From positions 23,253,676 through 23,317,675 of the forward strand of contig CM044963.1 in the NCBI GenBank assembly GCA_024516035.1: DNA of 64,000 nucleotides, given 5' to 3'. This DNA is from Bactericera cockerelli (Eukaryota > Arthropoda > Insecta > Hemiptera > Triozidae). Made by a program: the position numbers and the translations under genes. A model generated the notes under the pieces. The model searched no databases and was not told where the DNA came from. It worked only from the letters and a program-made list of their open reading frames with translations. Of the stretch, positions 1 through 12,600 are shown one piece after another. The stretch's first letter is position 1. Every line of letters begins with the position of its first letter.

Positions 1-1300
1 TGATGGTCGAACTAATATTGAACAAACAGAACCTAATCGGGCGTGTAATGAAAGGAGACTTGGTCTGTGGGTTTCTCAAAATCCAATGAATGGATAATGA
101 GGCTTCGCCCAGGATTCTAGACGCGGACTTGATTGCTTGATCTAGTCACAGAGGAAGGAGCAATGTATGCAAAGTGTAAGAGATAGTGAACAAGTCGTAG
201 GAGATAATACAGAGCATCGTAAAGTGGTAATATAAAGCAATGTATCACATAGAATAATCGAATTTGATTTTAGTAAAAACGGTTCAATAATTGGTAAGTA
301 AAAATCAAAATTCAAACTAGTGACTTCACGAGATTAACTACGAGGGGATGTAACAAAGTAAAACGACTTTAAGATCACAAATCCCCCTGTACTTGAAACC
401 CTCCAATTTCCCAACAGTTCCCCCTTCCCTCGTTACGCAAGATGCTCCCTTGGCACAAGCTAGAACCCTCTTACGAAACTACGGATTCAGCCTTTGTCGA
501 AAAGAAAAATCCCCAGCTGTCGGTCCAGATGTCTTTCAAGGAAATAAAAGAAAACTAGTTCCTCTCGTCTTTTGGAAAAGATGTAAGACAAAAAATAAAG
601 ACGTTCTCACAAAAGCAGACAAAAGATCTTACGAAGGAGCCCCCTGAAGAAAAGGAGCCTCTTGCTTTACCCCCTCCACTGGGGTATTTCTGAATCCACA
701 AAAGGAACGCCAGGACACCCCTATTTTCCCACAGGGGTAGAACAAGGCGATGTCCCGCACACCTGGAACTATTGGTACACATGTAGGAAATGTGTTCGAA
801 GTTCTCAAACCAAGGGATGAAAGAAAACGGGTCTGTGAAGAAATCAAATCAGCAAACATCTGCATGATCGGCATAAAAAACACCACGTGGAGATCATTTG
901 GTGGGAAAAAATCAAATGAATGAAACTAATCTCGTAAAAAATTGAAAGTAAAAAAACTACATCTTGTAAAAAAAATCATACTATAGATTTTATGAATGAA
1001 GTCTTAGGCTTTTGAAAAATTCTAGTTACTATGAAGAACCCTGTTGTGAGGAGAGGAAATGACAAGAAAAGAGTTTTTGGAAGTGTCTTTGATCTGTCGA
1101 GTATTGAAAACAAACTAAGTACACAAAGGGGTGTATTTAATGTATTTGGGGTATCTACTACGAAGATCTTAGAATTTTTGTTTCAAAAGGATGTAAGAGA
1201 TTGATTGATATCTCGAATTGTTTGAAATGAATGGTTTAATTGAGGTTACAGTGCAACCTTGTGACATGTGATGGATGGCAGAGATATGGGTTTGATGGCA
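1..1300. other. no supported gene
   Basis: AT-rich sequence with short open frames only. The longest (393-647, 84 codons) resembles nothing I know and has no splice or promoter context that would support it. I see no RNA gene or clear repeat here. Confidence 0.5.
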
Positions 1301-1374
1301 GAGATTACCTCAGGCAATAATCACGCCCTTTGTTAATATTATTCTTGTCAATAAAGAGTTATTATTATTATTAT
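1301..1374 (+). repeat. 3' end of a non-LTR retroelement
   Basis: The stretch reads gagattacctcaggcaata, then a pyrimidine-rich stretch, then AATAAAGAGTTATTATTATT. The same order (gagattgccataggcaata, spacer, AATAAAGAGTTA, TAA-type repeat) occurs on the minus strand at 35388-35595. A shared tail ending in a polyadenylation signal and a short TTA repeat is what 5'-truncated LINE copies leave behind. No coding part is visible upstream, so the family is not assigned. Confidence 0.45.
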
Positions 1375-2157
1375 GATTTGATTCTTCAAAATCCTTCCAT
1401 ATCCTTCCATACAAAATCCTTCCAATTACCAAATGTTGGAATCATCATTATGTGAACAAAGTGACCTCATTCCACCAAAACATGAACTGGGAATGAATCA
1501 GTACTATGTCCAGTCAAGAGTTCAGCTGTAAATCTGGTGTGTAGATTATTTTGTCTTCTGTTGCAACATATTACGTGGTTTTTGTATCAACTGTCTATTT
1601 ACTTGTGCAACTTCACAGCTGTGAAGTAAACGTTGAGTTGAACCAACACGTACAATCTCTCTTTACAAACTTAGAACTGAAAAGTGAAACCTAGTCTAAA
1701 ATTACTGTAATTATCTATGAGTGTAAACTTCATTGATAATGCACACAGCTGATAATGCGTGTAACACATTTCCAGGTAGTCACTTCAGTGGTATGAATTC
1801 AAAATATCCAGGTGTCTCGTTGAAATGTTTACTGCTTGTCCTTGCAATAATGTCTGAAAGCAATTATTGCTTGTTTTGGGTGTTAGAAATTAGGTGTCTA
1901 AAAGCAAATATTGCTTGTTTCTTCAGTTTGTTTCACGTGTTCATATATTCTAATTCATCAAATTTTGGCTTTCTTTCATTCTGTGAGATTTCTGTATTTG
2001 ATTTTAATTTTAATGATTCCTGTTTAATTTTTGACACATACAATATAAGTAGATAATGGGCTTAGTACGTTGTTGGATGTTCCAAACAATCTTACAGTTA
2101 ATTTTGCTCATAGCTTGTTAGTTGCTTGGCAACAAAGTAACAAGATCTTTTCTCATC
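1375..2157. other. no supported gene
   Basis: AT-rich. A short imperfect direct repeat (aaagcaattattgcttgttt near 1857 and a relative near 1898) is the only structure seen. The 107-codon open frame at 1733-2056 has no recognisable content. Confidence 0.45.
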
Positions 2158-2810
2158 TACAGGGTGGACCAAAAAAAACGTTTACACCCGTTAATGGTAG
2201 ATTACTGACGACATTTCCAGGCCGGATCTGGAATCCGTTTTTTCGGATTCGCCTTCGTAACTGCACAAAGTGATTTTTTGTAACTTTCCAAAAAAGTCCG
2301 ACTATGGCTTATTCTTCGGATCAGTGCTTTGTTTCTGTTTAAGATGAATTGATTCTGAACAGTTCTGCAGAAAGCCAACAAAATTTCGATGTTTTAAGCT
2401 ACACTATTTTGTTTTTTACGGTTTGGTTTGTCATATTTTTTCACACCTGAACAGAAAAAAAACACACGAAAAAACTTTTTTACTAAATAAAACACTCGAC
2501 ATTTGTCCGAACAAATTTTGGCACAGACACGGGCAAGTTTGATAAAAGTTGGCGGCCGCCCCGAGGATGCTAAAAAATAATTTTGCGATTTTTTATCACG
2601 TGATCTTCTGGGAAAAATTATTAGATGTTTGCCAAAAACTCTTCAAAATTCCTAAGAGTTTTCTAGCTGTAGACTGTGTAAGGGCGTCTTGTATTGTTTA
2701 CAAAATTTGTTTACATTGCTGTTTTTGAATACCGCGGTCTTACATGTCTTCATCAGCCAGTTTAGGAAAATTCAAATGATAGTTTTCGTGCTTTTCAGAT
2801 TGTCAGTGGT

Positions 2811-2873
2811 GTTAGCTAGATGTGCTAGTGCTAAGAGTATTAGTCGCATGACCGATGTTCAATTCTCGGCGAT
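2811..2873 (+). repeat. tRNA-like SINE head inside the transposon
   Basis: Contains a B-box-like GTTCAATTCTCGG and an anticodon-arm-like gtcgCATgac, as in a decayed tRNA-derived SINE. The same sequence is found on the minus strand in the sister transposon (33774-33838), so it was inside the element before both copies were placed. Confidence 0.5.
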
Positions 2874-3372
2874 CAATATTTTTTTATTTATCAAAAAAAA
2901 TCTGATGGAATATTTTATTCATACCTGTATCTGACTTGTTGTAACACCAACAACTTATGGTTTTTTTTGGAGGTAATGCCATATGTAAATTGAGTTATAT
3001 CAGATACTATTGGTATCACAATTCACATAATTATTATTCATGTAAGACCCTGAGAGACTGCCTTGATAATGGATGGTTTTTCTTATGCTTCCCTAAGAGA
3101 GAAAATAAACTGGTGAATTTTCCTAACGAAAGTAGAGTTCATAAAATAATGCCAGGTAAATATGTAGGTAGGTTCTTCTATCATAAACAATACTAATTAA
3201 ATAACAAATATTTACCGACTGCCAACTTCTAATAGAAATCCTGAAAAAAAAACAAGATAATATTTTGTAAAATGAATAAAATTTTATTATGTTTTATACT
3301 ATTTGGGTATAATCAAAAAGGTATTAAAAATAAACATTTTGTCTGAGTATGTTCAATGAGAAACGATTAGAA

Positions 3373-3449
3373 GCGCACGATTAGCTCAGTGGTAAGCTAG
3401 TCACTTGCCATGCGGAAGATCCCACCCGGGTCCGAACGCCAGAGACAGC
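3373..3449 (+). repeat. tRNA-Gly(GCC)-like SINE head
   Basis: GATTAGCTCAGTGGTAAGC matches a tRNA A box and D arm; acttGCCatgcgg sits where a Gly anticodon arm would be; ccgggtccgaacgcc is a mutated B box. The arms no longer pair fully, so this is a tRNA-derived repeat and not a working tRNA gene. Minus-strand copies occur at 18218, 22051 and 33168. Confidence 0.6.
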
Positions 3450-3465
3450 AAATCATGTTCCGTCT

Positions 3466-3650
3466 AATGTTGCGGAAGATTTCAGGTTTTTCTGTCAGGT
3501 CATCAAATGCCAACAGGATTCTTGCTGCCAGATTCTGCTACTCTTGCGTCTCCACTGGTATTTCGTAAACTATGTTTTTCACGTGATCTCAAATGTTCCT
3601 GTTGGCAGCTCCAAATTCTGCCAAATGCAAATCAGCCATTTCAGCATCCG
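3466..3650 (-). pseudogene. transposase remnant in transposon copy 1
   Basis: Read on the minus strand, a frame runs from an AEMADLHLA-like start into GAANRNI and then a DHVKN-like C-terminal stretch, with a stop in place of the Trp before DH. The same fusion is better preserved in the sister element (32716-32976), where the logic is explained. The C-terminal end (GGRHFQQFL-like) present there is deleted here. Confidence 0.5.
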
Positions 3651-4363
3651 AATAATAATTATTATGTAACTTGTACTAAAAAAACTCAAGAAGTTTAAAA
3701 ATAATATTTCATAGAATGCAGAAAAAATATGCTTGAAAACTATCGTCGAGAAACAAACAATCATTCATTTGACTGGCCTTTAATTAATTCCAAGGAAAAT
3801 AATTATCAGACATAAATAGCTAATTACTCTTTGAGTACAAGACGACCCTACACGGTCAACACTTTTAAGATTTTGAACATAATTTTTTGAGACTTACCTG
3901 GTTCGTTTTCCCAAAAGATCACGTGATAAAAAATCGTAAAATTATTTTTTAGCATCCTTGGGGTGGCCGCCAACTTTTATCAAACTTGCCCATGTCTGTG
4001 CCAAAATTTGCTCGGGAAAATCTTGAGTGTTTCAAAGTGTAAAAAACTTACATGAGAATTTTTTTTCTATTCAGGTGTCAAAAAAGATGCCAAACCAAAT
4101 TGTAAAAAACAAAGTAGTGTAGCTAGAAACATCGAAATTTTGTTGGCTTTCTGCAGAAATGTTCAGAATCAACTCATCTTAAATAGGAAAAAAGTTCTGA
4201 CCTGAAGAATAAGCCAAAGTCGGACTTTTTCAGAAAGTTGCAAAAAATCACTTTGTGCAGTTATAAAGGCGAATCCGAAAAAACGGATTGCAGATCCGGG
4301 CTGGAAATGTCGTCAGTAATCTACCATTAACGGGTGTAAACGTTTTTTTTGGTCCACCCTGTA

Positions 4364-7300
4364 GATCTAGGTACAAGATTTCATTACGTGGCTATCGTGG
4401 CAGCTCCATCATTTCAAGTTGGATAATTACAACAGTCTCTAAGTACTTACGTGTCGGTAATTGAATACATTAACGATCAACGTACAAAGATTAAGACTAG
4501 AACCTAGAACCGAAGGACTTGTTTAGCATGTGTAAAATATTTCAATGAAGAAATCCTAGAGCATGTAAAAAGTACCAACGGTCGAGATAGAATAGAATTG
4601 TTGGAAAGTACCAATTTATAATGAAGATAGTAATGCAACGTCTGCAATGAGTGCTAGTACTTCAAGAGAACCAATAAATGCCTTTAGTAGTCTAGTTCTC
4701 TAGTACTAAACTACTATACATGCCTTTCGTTCTATTACGGCCCCAGTACTTTGTTCGTTCTGTACATCGTCTATCTATATCATTGAGTCCAACAGTTATG
4801 AGAGTTGTGGGTAGTAATTGTATGCATTTGTTGCTTCGCCATTAGGTGTGATAAGGTTCTCACGATTTCTGTTCACGCAGCTGTCCGCTAAATGGGACAA
4901 CGTTCACATTTTTGTGAAGGCACAGCTGTTCGTGTCTATGTGTTCCTGATGAATGAGTACTTGAGAAGTAAGATAGCATGAAACTAACTAACTTTTAACT
5001 CGGTTTCTTCAGCTGTGATTTGGTTTGATTTCATTATTATGTTTTATTTGAATTCGATTTCAACTGATACCTTTTTTTTGTATAATACATATTGATTTGT
5101 TTTGATAGTTTACTTTATTTGCAGTTTAATTTTTCAATGTTGTGAATTAGTAAATCCAAGATATAATTAATTTCCGTATTGTCTTTGGATTTTCTTCCCT
5201 GCAATACTGCATTATATTCAATCACTCACCAATTTGAGTAGTTTTTTGCCATTTAACTGAATAGGTATCTCACAACTTTCAAATATTTACATCAAGGATA
5301 TTCAATAGCCCAGACAAGGGCGCATTGTGTATTCCGTCATCTACAATTCCCATCAAAAACATTTAGTGAGTGTGATAACAAGACCTTTTGTTGTCACTTA
5401 AAATATTAATTGATCATAAAAATAAAACACGCTCAAAAAGAGGGACCGGGAAGTTCATAAACATTTGGAGTAATTATGGAGGGTGTGGACGTATTAATTT
5501 TTCGTCTTTCTAGACGGCTTGCAGCCCATGTGTTGAAGATTACAGGAACAGTATGGAGTGCATGGTGGAAATAGAAACAAACGTAGCCAATGTAACCCGA
5601 GTAGGACACATGCTCACGATATTAATGATGCTCGCAACAGTCCTGGTAATTATTTCGAGAGTTTAATTAGAAGTGATGCAGCGGAACAAAGAGGATTAGA
5701 AGAAACAAGAGAACGGGCGCCGACAAGGAGGGTTTGACAAAGATCAAAAGGTGAAACTAGAGAAAGAGAGGAAAAAACCCAATGTTCAAAATATTCAGTC
5801 TCATTTGAATAACTTGTGTTTCAGTTACACATTGACGGATTTTTGGTCTTACTGATTGTATCGATAGCAAGAATACGTGTTTATCTTTTACACAAAAGAC
5901 AATTGTACTAATGAATCTAATTAGATGCCATAGACAAATATAAACGTTTTCGAATGCTTACAAATAAAACTCTTTAGAACGGTAACCGTAAAACATGAAT
6001 ATAAAATACACACAATAGAAAAATCTACCTCTTCACTGAAAAAGATATTTCATACGTACAAAGTGTACTTGAGAGTTCAGTTCTAAGATAAAAGGATTAT
6101 AAAGTATTGGTAATTAACAGTAAAGAGAGATCAATTAACACGAACATCAAACTATCACAAGATGAAGCTGTTTATCCTCCAAGTACGAGTATTGGTTTCT
6201 ACATCTTGAAGGAAGCTATTGCCAATCAAGATACACAAGATAGCAAACCAATCAAAGCCATGATTAATTCACCGCCGACCTGATGCAAGACGGGAAATCC
6301 TTGCAATGAAGACAGGAGTATTCCGCAAGGCTCTTGGCAATAAATTAAACATCACAAACGAGCGGCTGCAAAAAAACATTAAAGGAATGCTAGAAGAATT
6401 CAAAGAGAGAATACTCACAAGAACGCTGCACAGAATACACACTACCTGCACTAATCATGAATGATAATGAGTTTGGAAAAAAGTCACATTCTAGATGTTT
6501 AAGTGAATTGTAGAAGGTAATTGTCTTTGTATCAATTATAGGGGACAAGAGTATGTCCCCTGGTTGCAACAGTGTTTATAATTCTCAGACGCCGGCGCCA
6601 ATGGAGTTATGACATGTCGGGTATTGTTCTCAGCTGTTATGACGATATCTTGGACATGACAGCAGTGAGAACACTTGTCATCAACAACCTAGTTCTCACT
6701 GGAGAAGCGATAGACGATGATGGAATACCAATGGGGAAAAGGAAAGAGGGCGCCAAAGTAGGTGATCTTCCAAGCCATGACAAGATTTAAGAAGTTAAAA
6801 TTTTAAAATATTACGATTTAAAAAAGTCATGTAATAAAAACCTCAAATTATAAGATACCAACAAAAATACTCAATAAATAAATCACTCATGCAATAAGAA
6901 ATACCTCACTTAGGAAAGAGCATGATAATATTGAGAAGTTTCTGAAGCAGAGAGTGAGATAAGGTAAATCTGGTAATAAATAAATTGTACTAGTCTACAA
7001 GCTATCAGTCAAGAAGAAGTAAAATGTAGAAACGAGGAAAAATTTAGAGCAATGAAAAATTATATTGGTGAAATAAAATAATGTTCACACTCATGAACAT
7101 GAAATTTTGTTGAATATATGCTACCAATTTTGCCACAGAGTTCTTGTAAATGTTTATTCTTCTTCTTATTTTTAACACTCTACAATATTAAATTTTACAC
7201 AATTTCAAAACAACTTCTTATGTTGAAATAAAGTCTCGAGATTTATCGTCTGAGTCTCAAGAGTCTGACAGAACACAATTTTCTAAATGTTCGATTTAAT

Positions 7301-8017
7301 TGGATTTGAGTAGGTAATCCATCTATTTTTAGCTTGAACATGAGAGTTCTACAAGAACAAAATATTTGAATACATTAAAATCTACATACGATTTTTGTAG
7401 TGATTTGTCTGAGTGCCAGAATTTTCGTCAACAATATTGTGCACTATTAAGACAGTATTATGGTGAGATGTGTTTGCTTTTGTGAACACATATCATTTAG
7501 TACAATATTATATCAAATTTAAAATGAGATTTAATCTCAATTCTATGGTCCCTATCTAAGAGTTAGACCTTTTTCTCAAGAGGGAAAATTAAAACACAAT
7601 AAATACAAGAAAAATTGTTGTATGATTTTTGAATTGGCAGTTTCAGAACTAAAAGAGGAAACTTTTACCTCTGTACTCGGTCTGTACTCGGTCACTGATA
7701 ATTTTCATAGTACCTATGTTAAAACAACTGTTCTATCATTACAATAAATTAGGAATAACCTTTGAAGATGTCAAAAAATACTTAGATCTATCGACTTTTA
7801 AATATTTAAGAGAATATTTTAACATTCTAAAAACAGGCTGTTGAACAATACCAAAAGTCAGACGAAGTATTTGGTATTTCGAATTCCCCACGATTCTGTA
7901 AGTTATCATGTATTAGTTTTTCGGAATGACCTATTCAAATTTGCCTCACTAATATTAGTCGTACTTGAGACTCAAACCATCATCAGGTTGGTTACTAATA
8001 TTCTGTTCACAATATAG
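4364..8017. other. mostly unassigned; intron/3' side of emc
   Basis: No gene could be supported. At 6271-6468 a frame reads as a charged helical stretch (RRPDARREILAMKT followed by GNKLNITNERLQKN) closed by a stop. It could be a decayed mobile-element fragment, but I do not recognise it. The second exon of the emc gene should lie somewhere on the minus strand in or beyond this interval; I could not identify it. Confidence 0.4.
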
Positions 8018-8041
8018 CTACAGGAAACTGTAGGAACTTAC

Positions 8042-8458
8042 CGAACTAACATCTGATGAGCTAACTAGAGATGACCGGATGGTGGGGTTGGGGATGAGGA
8101 CTCCCAGGGGTTGCCGACTGCTGGCAGGTGTCCTGCTGATGGACTCTGAGGCCATCTCGGATTGCCTGGAGTTTGCTGTCAACATGGCGATGGCTGCTGA
8201 TTCCACAGCGGCTGGGTCCAGGGTGGGATGGGTCTCCAGAGCATACTGAAGGTCACAGATGTATTCAATGACGTAGTGGATCACTTCCAATTTCGACAAC
8301 TTCTTATTTTTAGGCATGAAAGGGACGAGCTCCTTTAATTTAGAAAGGTACATTTGGATTTCCTCGTTTTCGATGTTTTTGGTTTTGTTGGGTTTGGCAA
8401 CTTTGCCGTTGATGATGTTGTTGTTGTTAGATAAGATATCAGCTGGTATGGCCTTCAT
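8042..8458 (-). CDS. emc: extramacrochaetae/Id-type HLH protein, first coding exon
   Basis: Encodes 139 residues from ATG to a consensus splice donor (TCG|GTAAGT, GT at 8041-8040 on the minus strand); the frame runs only 7 further codons to a stop, so the protein continues in a later exon. Residues about 34-76 form a helix-loop-helix ([17 protein letters not shown], loop KNKKLS, then [20 protein letters not shown]). No basic DNA-binding region precedes it, which defines Id/Emc proteins: they dimerise with proneural and E-type bHLH factors in the nucleus and stop them binding DNA. The following [11 protein letters not shown] resembles the RQPL segment found after the HLH in insect Emc. An intron shortly after the HLH is typical of the family. 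Drosophila Emc is longer. The start is the first ATG after the TATA-driven leader. The family assignment is firm; the C-terminus is missing. Confidence 0.9.
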
Positions 8459-8955
8459 TTTTAAATTTAAAGTAATAGAATTAAAAGAAATAATAAAATA
8501 GGAATCTTAAAGATTGTTTGCTGAAAATATTAATTTTATTTTTAAACTGAACACAATTTATTGTTATATTCAATTTATTGTTATATTTCCCAGAGAAAAT
8601 ATTTTATTAGTCGAGTTAGTTATTATTATTTCCACAAATCGATAATCCTTTGGGGCGTGGAAAACACAAGTCACACTATTCACTTGATATAAAAAATACA
8701 AAGTACGGGTCAGTAAAATAAGGTAAATCAAAATAAAAAAAATGGGTTGTTCACCAAATAAAAACACTTCACAGGGAAATAAATATCTTAAAAAAACAGA
8801 TGAGAAAAAAAATTGTAAATTAAAAGTTAAAATATATTACGTAAACACGTCGAATCAAGACCAGGTTAGACAAGAAACTAAACTTCAAACGTAGGAGACA
8901 CGCTCAATACGAGAGATAATTCATTAATAAGTTCCCCTCCACGCATGCTCGCACT
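8459..8955 (-). other. probable emc 5' leader
   Basis: AT-rich sequence between the TATA box and the emc ATG. A 5' leader of about 450-470 nt is implied if transcription starts roughly 30 bp downstream of the box. The ORFs inside look accidental. Confidence 0.45.
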
Positions 8956-8962
8956 TTATATA
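8956..8962 (-). promoter_or_regulatory. TATA box upstream of emc
   Basis: TATATAA followed by AG on the minus strand, inside a locally GC-richer stretch (8930-9070) unlike the surrounding AT-rich DNA. It is the only good TATA box within 600 bp upstream of the emc ATG in the right orientation. An initiator is not obvious. Confidence 0.55.
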
Positions 8963-9031
8963 CTCCTTCCCCCACCAATCACGAATCCTATTCAACATCC
9001 ATTGCCCCTCCCGAATTTTTATTCGCGTTCT

Positions 9032-9037
9032 CACGTG
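9032..9037. promoter_or_regulatory. CACGTG E-box upstream of emc
   Basis: Palindromic E-box about 70 bp upstream of the TATA box. E-boxes bind bHLH proteins, the partners Emc antagonises, so feedback is possible. A single 6-bp match is weak evidence. Confidence 0.3.
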
Positions 9038-9624
9038 TTCGGACAAGTTGAGTGGCTCCAGGTTTTGTTTCACGAAAACAATAGCCAAGGTAGCTCGAGC
9101 TGAGATTGTTAAAAAAAAGTTCACACGCTAGCTCAAAATATTCGAATCAAATGCATTCGGTATATCCTGTCTTGTTGTACTTTTGCTTTTTTTCCCGTGT
9201 AGTTAGTTAATTGTTTTGAATATTATCTGCCCCATTGTATTGTGCAATGCGGGATTTCCTACTGTGATTTCATTTGTTTCAGCTGTTTCTACCGAGGCTT
9301 CATGGGAGTTTAGCTATGGGAAAATGTTTATTTGTAGGTACAATTATTTTTGATTATGACATTGTAGGTAATAAGACCTTTCAGTATGAATTAGCCATTG
9401 TCTGACTTAGATAATACACCTGCAGTCTAGCTGAGAGAATCAAAATAGGGAGTAGACAAGTATTCTGTATAGAGTTTACAAATAGGTACTAGACCAGCGG
9501 AAACCCACAGTATACGTTATTGGTGTAAATTTTTGGATAAGTGGTGACTTAATTTAGATACCTTTTATCTTCATATAATATGATGAATGTGACTACCTAT
9601 GACCTTTTATAAAAGGCAAAGCGA

Positions 9625-9691
9625 CTTCTGAAGTTCGACTAATAAAGTTGCGTACTTGTAACCTGAGGGTCGGTGGTTCTAGTCTCAAGCA
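9625..9691 (+). repeat. tRNA-Thr-like SINE head (decayed)
   Basis: cgtacttgtaacctgagggt and ggtcggtggttctagtctc match the anticodon and T-arm parts of the Thr(TGT)-like SINE family seen better at 25296 and 30191. The A-box half is eroded. Confidence 0.5.
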
Positions 9692-12600
9692 TACACGGTC
9701 GGAATTAAATACCGAACTCTACCATCATCCCTGTGTTTAACTATTCACTCAACGATAATACTCAACTACTGATGGCTTTTCAGACAAAACAACAATCAAC
9801 AATGTTCAGCTACTTACTAGATACAAGTCTGTGTGGATGAAAAACTCTTTAGCCACATGGACTGGGCACTCAAATAAATCAAGCGATAATAATGTCTTCT
9901 TTATTTATCTCTTTTATTAACGTCTTCATAATTTGAAACTTTAAACCAGCTACAAATTTCCCTCTGCGTCTTCTCCATGATGTACTGTTTGTATGTATGC
10001 ACCTGAACGAGAGAGATGTTGTTTTCTCCATGGCGGTTCAAGAGGAGCCCCCCATCGATTCTGGAATTCTCAGTCAAGGGAGACGGGATTCGTGTAATCT
10101 CTTGAATCATCTAAACTACATCCTCAATTCAAAGAAACTTGATACAGAGAGCTTGGCAGCTCTGTGAACACTTCGTAACAACTTGAGTTTATATTGGAGG
10201 ATTTAGACTTTTGTCCAACTTGACCCACAGAACTTGGAGGATTTAAAAAAAAACATGATCTTCAGAACTTCAAAATAACATTGTCCCTCTTTTATCTAAC
10301 CACTTTGCTGAAAGTAGCTATCAAACTACAGCATAAGTATGTATATTGGCTTACCAGGACAGTCAGGTTTAGGTTTGACGAGCCACTCTCCACTCTACCA
10401 CTTACCTCCTTGATGACTTAGAAGTAAATAATTTCCATAATACTGTAGATACATATCACAAAGCAATAATTACCTATGTAGGTTCAAACTGATAGGCCTG
10501 GCGCACTGCCATGTGCCTATTAGATGTCCGAATCAGCGAATCGATCGAAAAAGTAAAATGGACACATCCACTAATAAAGTGAAATTGACGCATCCACTAA
10601 AGGAACAAAAGTAACGGATGTGCTAATTTCACACAAAGAGCGTTGCATATTGCATAACGCAAGCGGCGCGAATGAAATTTTCTCGTTGTAATAAACAGCA
10701 AAAAAAAGTTGAAAAAGAAGAAAGAGTTTTCACAGACCAAATAATGGTAACTTTTGAAGTCAGAGCTAAACGATAAGATTTTTAACAAACTTATTAAGTA
10801 CTTTCGATTATACAAAAAAAAAGAAATCATTATTTTCAATACGTAGGTACCTAACTGTTATGGGTCGACATTTTTGGAAGTAACAAATTTAATATGAATA
10901 CAGAAACATATTGTGCTGTATCCCTGTAAAAACACCACCTAGTTCAATGAAACCCACCCAACCTGTTGCGTTGTAGAGTGTTTCAAACCATCTAGATAAT
11001 TTTATTCATTTATGTAGAATGTAGATAGGTACTTAAATTTATTTACTAAGAATGCATTTTGTTATTATAATTTAATAATAATAATTATATACCTAATCTT
11101 AAATTTAGATACATTCATAAAAATAAATAGAATGTAATTTATTTACATTCTAGGTAGTATAAATCACTTCGATTAAATATATAAAATAATCCACGTACAG
11201 TATAAAATACATACATAAAAAGTGTATTTCTTTTATCATGTTTCTCTATTGAAGGTGCCTTTTGATATCTGAATTCTGAAATGATTTACCGTTGGGTTCT
11301 GAAAATAAATCAGCCCAAAAGGGTTACGTGAGATTTTCTAGCATGATTAAAGTGGTCTTGATGTTAACAAGATATTTCTGTTAGAATAATGTAAAAGATA
11401 AAATTAATTAAATTGTTTTAATGTTTACTCTATCGATATGTCTGGTACTCTTTCATTTTCAGTAGTGAGGATGAGCGAGTGGGTTTGATCCCTGACTGAG
11501 TATCTTGTACTTTGGATGTTCTCAACAGCTATTTCAATTTTGTCATTTGTAATTTTGTAATTTGTAATTTATTTGCATTAATAATTGTACATAATAGGTA
11601 TAATAGGTAACATATATTTAATGCGACTACCCCACACTAAGGGGATGCAGTCCTCTTGTTATGTGGGGTAGTTTAAATTTAATTCTCTTTATTGTCTTGT
11701 TTAAAACAAAAGATTTCTTTTCCTGTTGACATCTTGTAGAAAACAACTTTTATTACTGTGTTTTCATAATGTTTGGTCATTGTTTTTGTTGATCAATTGT
11801 TTATGACGGTGTCGGTATTTATTAAGACCTTTGAAAGGAATTGAATTAGATTGTTAATGACGTATCCGTATATTTCTATAACCAACTATTTCTGTTTTTT
11901 ACCCCTCTTTGAAACTGAACATTCGTTTAAAAATTTGGGCTCTTACTTCTTCAGTATTCGCTGAGTTCACCGATTCAATGGAAATCAATAATAGTCTTGT
12001 CAGGGTTGATTTTCATCAATTAATTTCAAACCTTCGAGCATTAGACAAACTGGTTTATTTGGGGCCGGATATTGGTTGTAAATTATTCTCTGAAAACAAT
12101 CAGTTCACAACACCCTCCAAAAAATAAACAAAGCTTTAAATAATAAGAGATTAAAATTCACAACTCGGCAGTTTCATTAGTGCCTTTTCATTTTATATTA
12201 GATGAGGAACTTAGTGTTCTTGAACACAATTGACGAAACAAAGTCCCACAAAAAGCGACATCAAGGAACCATAAAAAATAGAAATTGCCATTAAAAATCC
12301 AAATCCATCACGGGAGACGCCCAAAAACCTGATCAACATCGGAAATTGGATGATTTGTTTGGGACCTGGAAACATTAAATGTGTGAGTCAATCATGTTTA
12401 GTTTTCGATTTAATTTTAGAAGATCTCCGGCACCACTTTCAGGTAGGTCAATTGTGACACGTTTCTTTTCGTTCTCAAACTCTGTTTGTAATACTTTTTT
12501 TTTTGATGGGTTGCTTGAATTGTTTGACTAATTTGAAAGTTATGTTTAGGAATCATTTGTACGACAATCGTTTAGTTCTGGAATTATTTCTAGAAGATCA

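Larger units (their letters stand above)
2160..4361 (+). mobile_element. composite TIR transposon, copy 1
   Basis: Begins CAGGGTGGACC and ends GGTCCACCCTG, flanked on both sides by TA, the target duplication of Tc1/mariner/IS630-type transposons. Terminal inverted repeats of roughly 430 bp are readable by eye (both ends run through the acgtttacacccgttaatgg block to an atcacgtgat block). The interior carries two tRNA-like SINE heads and the antisense remains of a transposase. A second copy in reverse orientation lies at 32012-34483. Relative to it, this copy lacks about 250 bp around the transposase C-terminus. It is non-autonomous and decayed. Confidence 0.85.

Noticed and set aside
3507..3698. 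63-codon ORF MPTGFLLPDS..., also at 32675-32863
   Set aside because: It is the antisense of the transposase C-terminal remnant in the two composite transposons.
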